6,779 nt of DNA. Origin: VMCP01 sp964492925. Its GTDB lineage: Bacteria > Bacteroidota > Bacteroidia > NS11-12g > UBA955. Position numbers and translations under genes: made by a program. Below the pieces are notes generated by a model. It was not told where the DNA came from. It worked only from the letters and a program-made list of their open reading frames with translations, and ran no database searches. This document shows, piece by piece, positions 6,059-6,779 of this stretch. The stretch covers positions 1-6,779 of the forward strand of contig CAZBMF010000114.1 of assembly GCA_964492925.1 (NCBI GenBank), read 5' to 3'. The stretch's first letter is position 1, and every line of letters starts with the position of its first letter.

Positions 6059-6779
6059 GTGAAAATAGCATTAATTGGTTATGGAAAAATGGGCAAAACC
6101 ATTGAAAGATTGTCAGTTGAGAGAGGTCATACCATCTCAGAGAAATTTTCCACGAGTCATCCATTTTTGAAATCTGAGGCAGTAAACGCAGACGTTGCCA
6201 TTGAATTTACCGAGCCAAATTTGGTTGTGGAACATATTAAACACAGTGTAAAAATTGGCTTGCCAATAGTGGTTGGAACTACAGCATGGTACAAAGATTT
6301 TGATAATGTGGAACAATTTGTGAAACAAAATAAGGGTTCTTTATTTTATGCCACAAATTTTAGTCTTGGGGTAAATTTATACTTTATGGCCAATCAATAT
6401 TTAGCCAAATTAATGGGGCAATATCCTGAATATCAATGCAAAATTGAAGAAATTCATCACACTGAGAAAAAGGATGCTCCAAGTGGAACAGCCATCACCA
6501 CTGCTGAAGGAATTATTCAAAATCATGCAGAATATCAAAATTGGCATCTTAAAAATGAGGGACAATTACCTGAGAATTCCATTGAAATTGAGGCTTTGAG
6601 ATTGCCAAATGTGCCGGGAACTCATCACGTTTTTTATGAAAACAATATTGATAAAATAACCTTATCGCACGAAGCTAAAAGTCGCGATGGATTTGCTTTA
6701 GGCTCCATTGTTGCAGCAGAATGGCTTTTTTCTAAAAAAGGTGTTTATAATATGAAAGACTTACTTAATTTTGACAAAT
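6059..6779 (+). CDS. dapB: 4-hydroxy-tetrahydrodipicolinate reductase (DapB), 3' end at window edge
   Basis: DapB reduces the DapA product with NAD(P)H in the cytoplasm, on the path to meso-diaminopimelate and lysine. The frame runs 240 codons to the edge without a stop. That is about full family length, so at most a few residues should be missing. The Rossmann nucleotide loop GYGKMG is at 7-12, followed by AIEFTEP (47-53) and VVGTTAW (71-77). The catalytic segment EEIHHTEKKDAPSGTA (130-145) contains the His-His pair and Lys of the family motif HHxxKxDAPSGTA. The C-terminal half has LPNVPGTHHVFY (182-193) and SHEAKSRDGFALGS (203-216). The start is GTG at 6059, because no in-frame ATG lies upstream and the next in-frame ATG (Met11) is inside the nucleotide loop. 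It is divergent from mltG across 82 bp; both serve cell wall synthesis. Confidence 0.95.
   Translation, partial: MKIALIGYGKMGKTIERLSVERGHTISEKFSTSHPFLKSEAVNADVAIEFTEPNLVVEHIKHSVKIGLPIVVGTTAWYKDFDNVEQFVKQNKGSLFYATNFSLGVNLYFMANQYLAKLMGQYPEYQCKIEEIHHTEKKDAPSGTAITTAEGIIQNHAEYQNWHLKNEGQLPENSIEIEALRLPNVPGTHHVFYENNIDKITLSHEAKSRDGFALGSIVAAEWLFSKKGVYNMKDLLNFDK

Noticed and set aside
1..6779. CRISPR array, insertion sequence, tRNA or rRNA gene, or a defence or other novel multi-gene system
   Set aside because: Reading both strands showed no spaced direct repeats, transposase, inverted-repeat ends or RNA gene signatures. All space is taken by housekeeping genes, one secreted protein and short spacers.

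Overview
The window looks like an ordinary chromosomal segment of a T9SS-bearing member of the Bacteroidota, most likely close to the Flavobacteriales. Four things point there: AT-rich DNA, a full-type complex I operon with separate nuoC and nuoD and with nuoE and nuoF present, a secreted protein with a type IX secretion C-terminal sorting domain, and TAnnTTTG promoter-like boxes close to start codons. The genus cannot be named from the sequence alone.

Layout. Positions 1-4032 (minus strand) hold the 5' half of a complex I (NADH:quinone oxidoreductase) operon, transcribed right to left as nuoA-nuoB-nuoC-nuoD-nuoE-nuoF. The genes overlap or sit 1-3 bases apart, and nuoF runs off the left edge. 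A 109-bp AT-rich divergent spacer (4033-4141) separates nuoA from a plus-strand gene (4142-4927). That gene encodes a secreted protein with a CxxCH motif, a choice-of-anchor V-like (Reeler-like) domain and a T9SS type A sorting domain. A strong hairpin terminator (4947-4978) sits between it and the convergent minus-strand mltG gene (4957-5976), and mltG's last codons lie inside the hairpin. After an 82-bp divergent spacer, dapB starts with GTG at 6059 and runs to the right edge, complete or nearly so.

How the genes work together. NuoE and NuoF form most of the NADH-oxidising module of complex I. NuoB, NuoC and NuoD form the connecting and quinone-site module, and NuoA is the first membrane subunit. 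MltG (glycan-strand termination) and DapB (meso-DAP and lysine synthesis) both serve peptidoglycan but are transcribed divergently. The CxxCH protein is exported and is not an obvious complex I component.

The most notable observation is a break in nuoD. The reading frame is lost near 1593-1600 in a way best explained by a net 7-base deletion. The intact C-terminus is readable in another frame down to 1411. Because nuoD should be essential to complex I function, this is either a sequence or assembly error or a real recent mutation. I found no CRISPR array, mobile element, tRNA, rRNA or riboswitch, and nothing supports a novel multi-gene system here.
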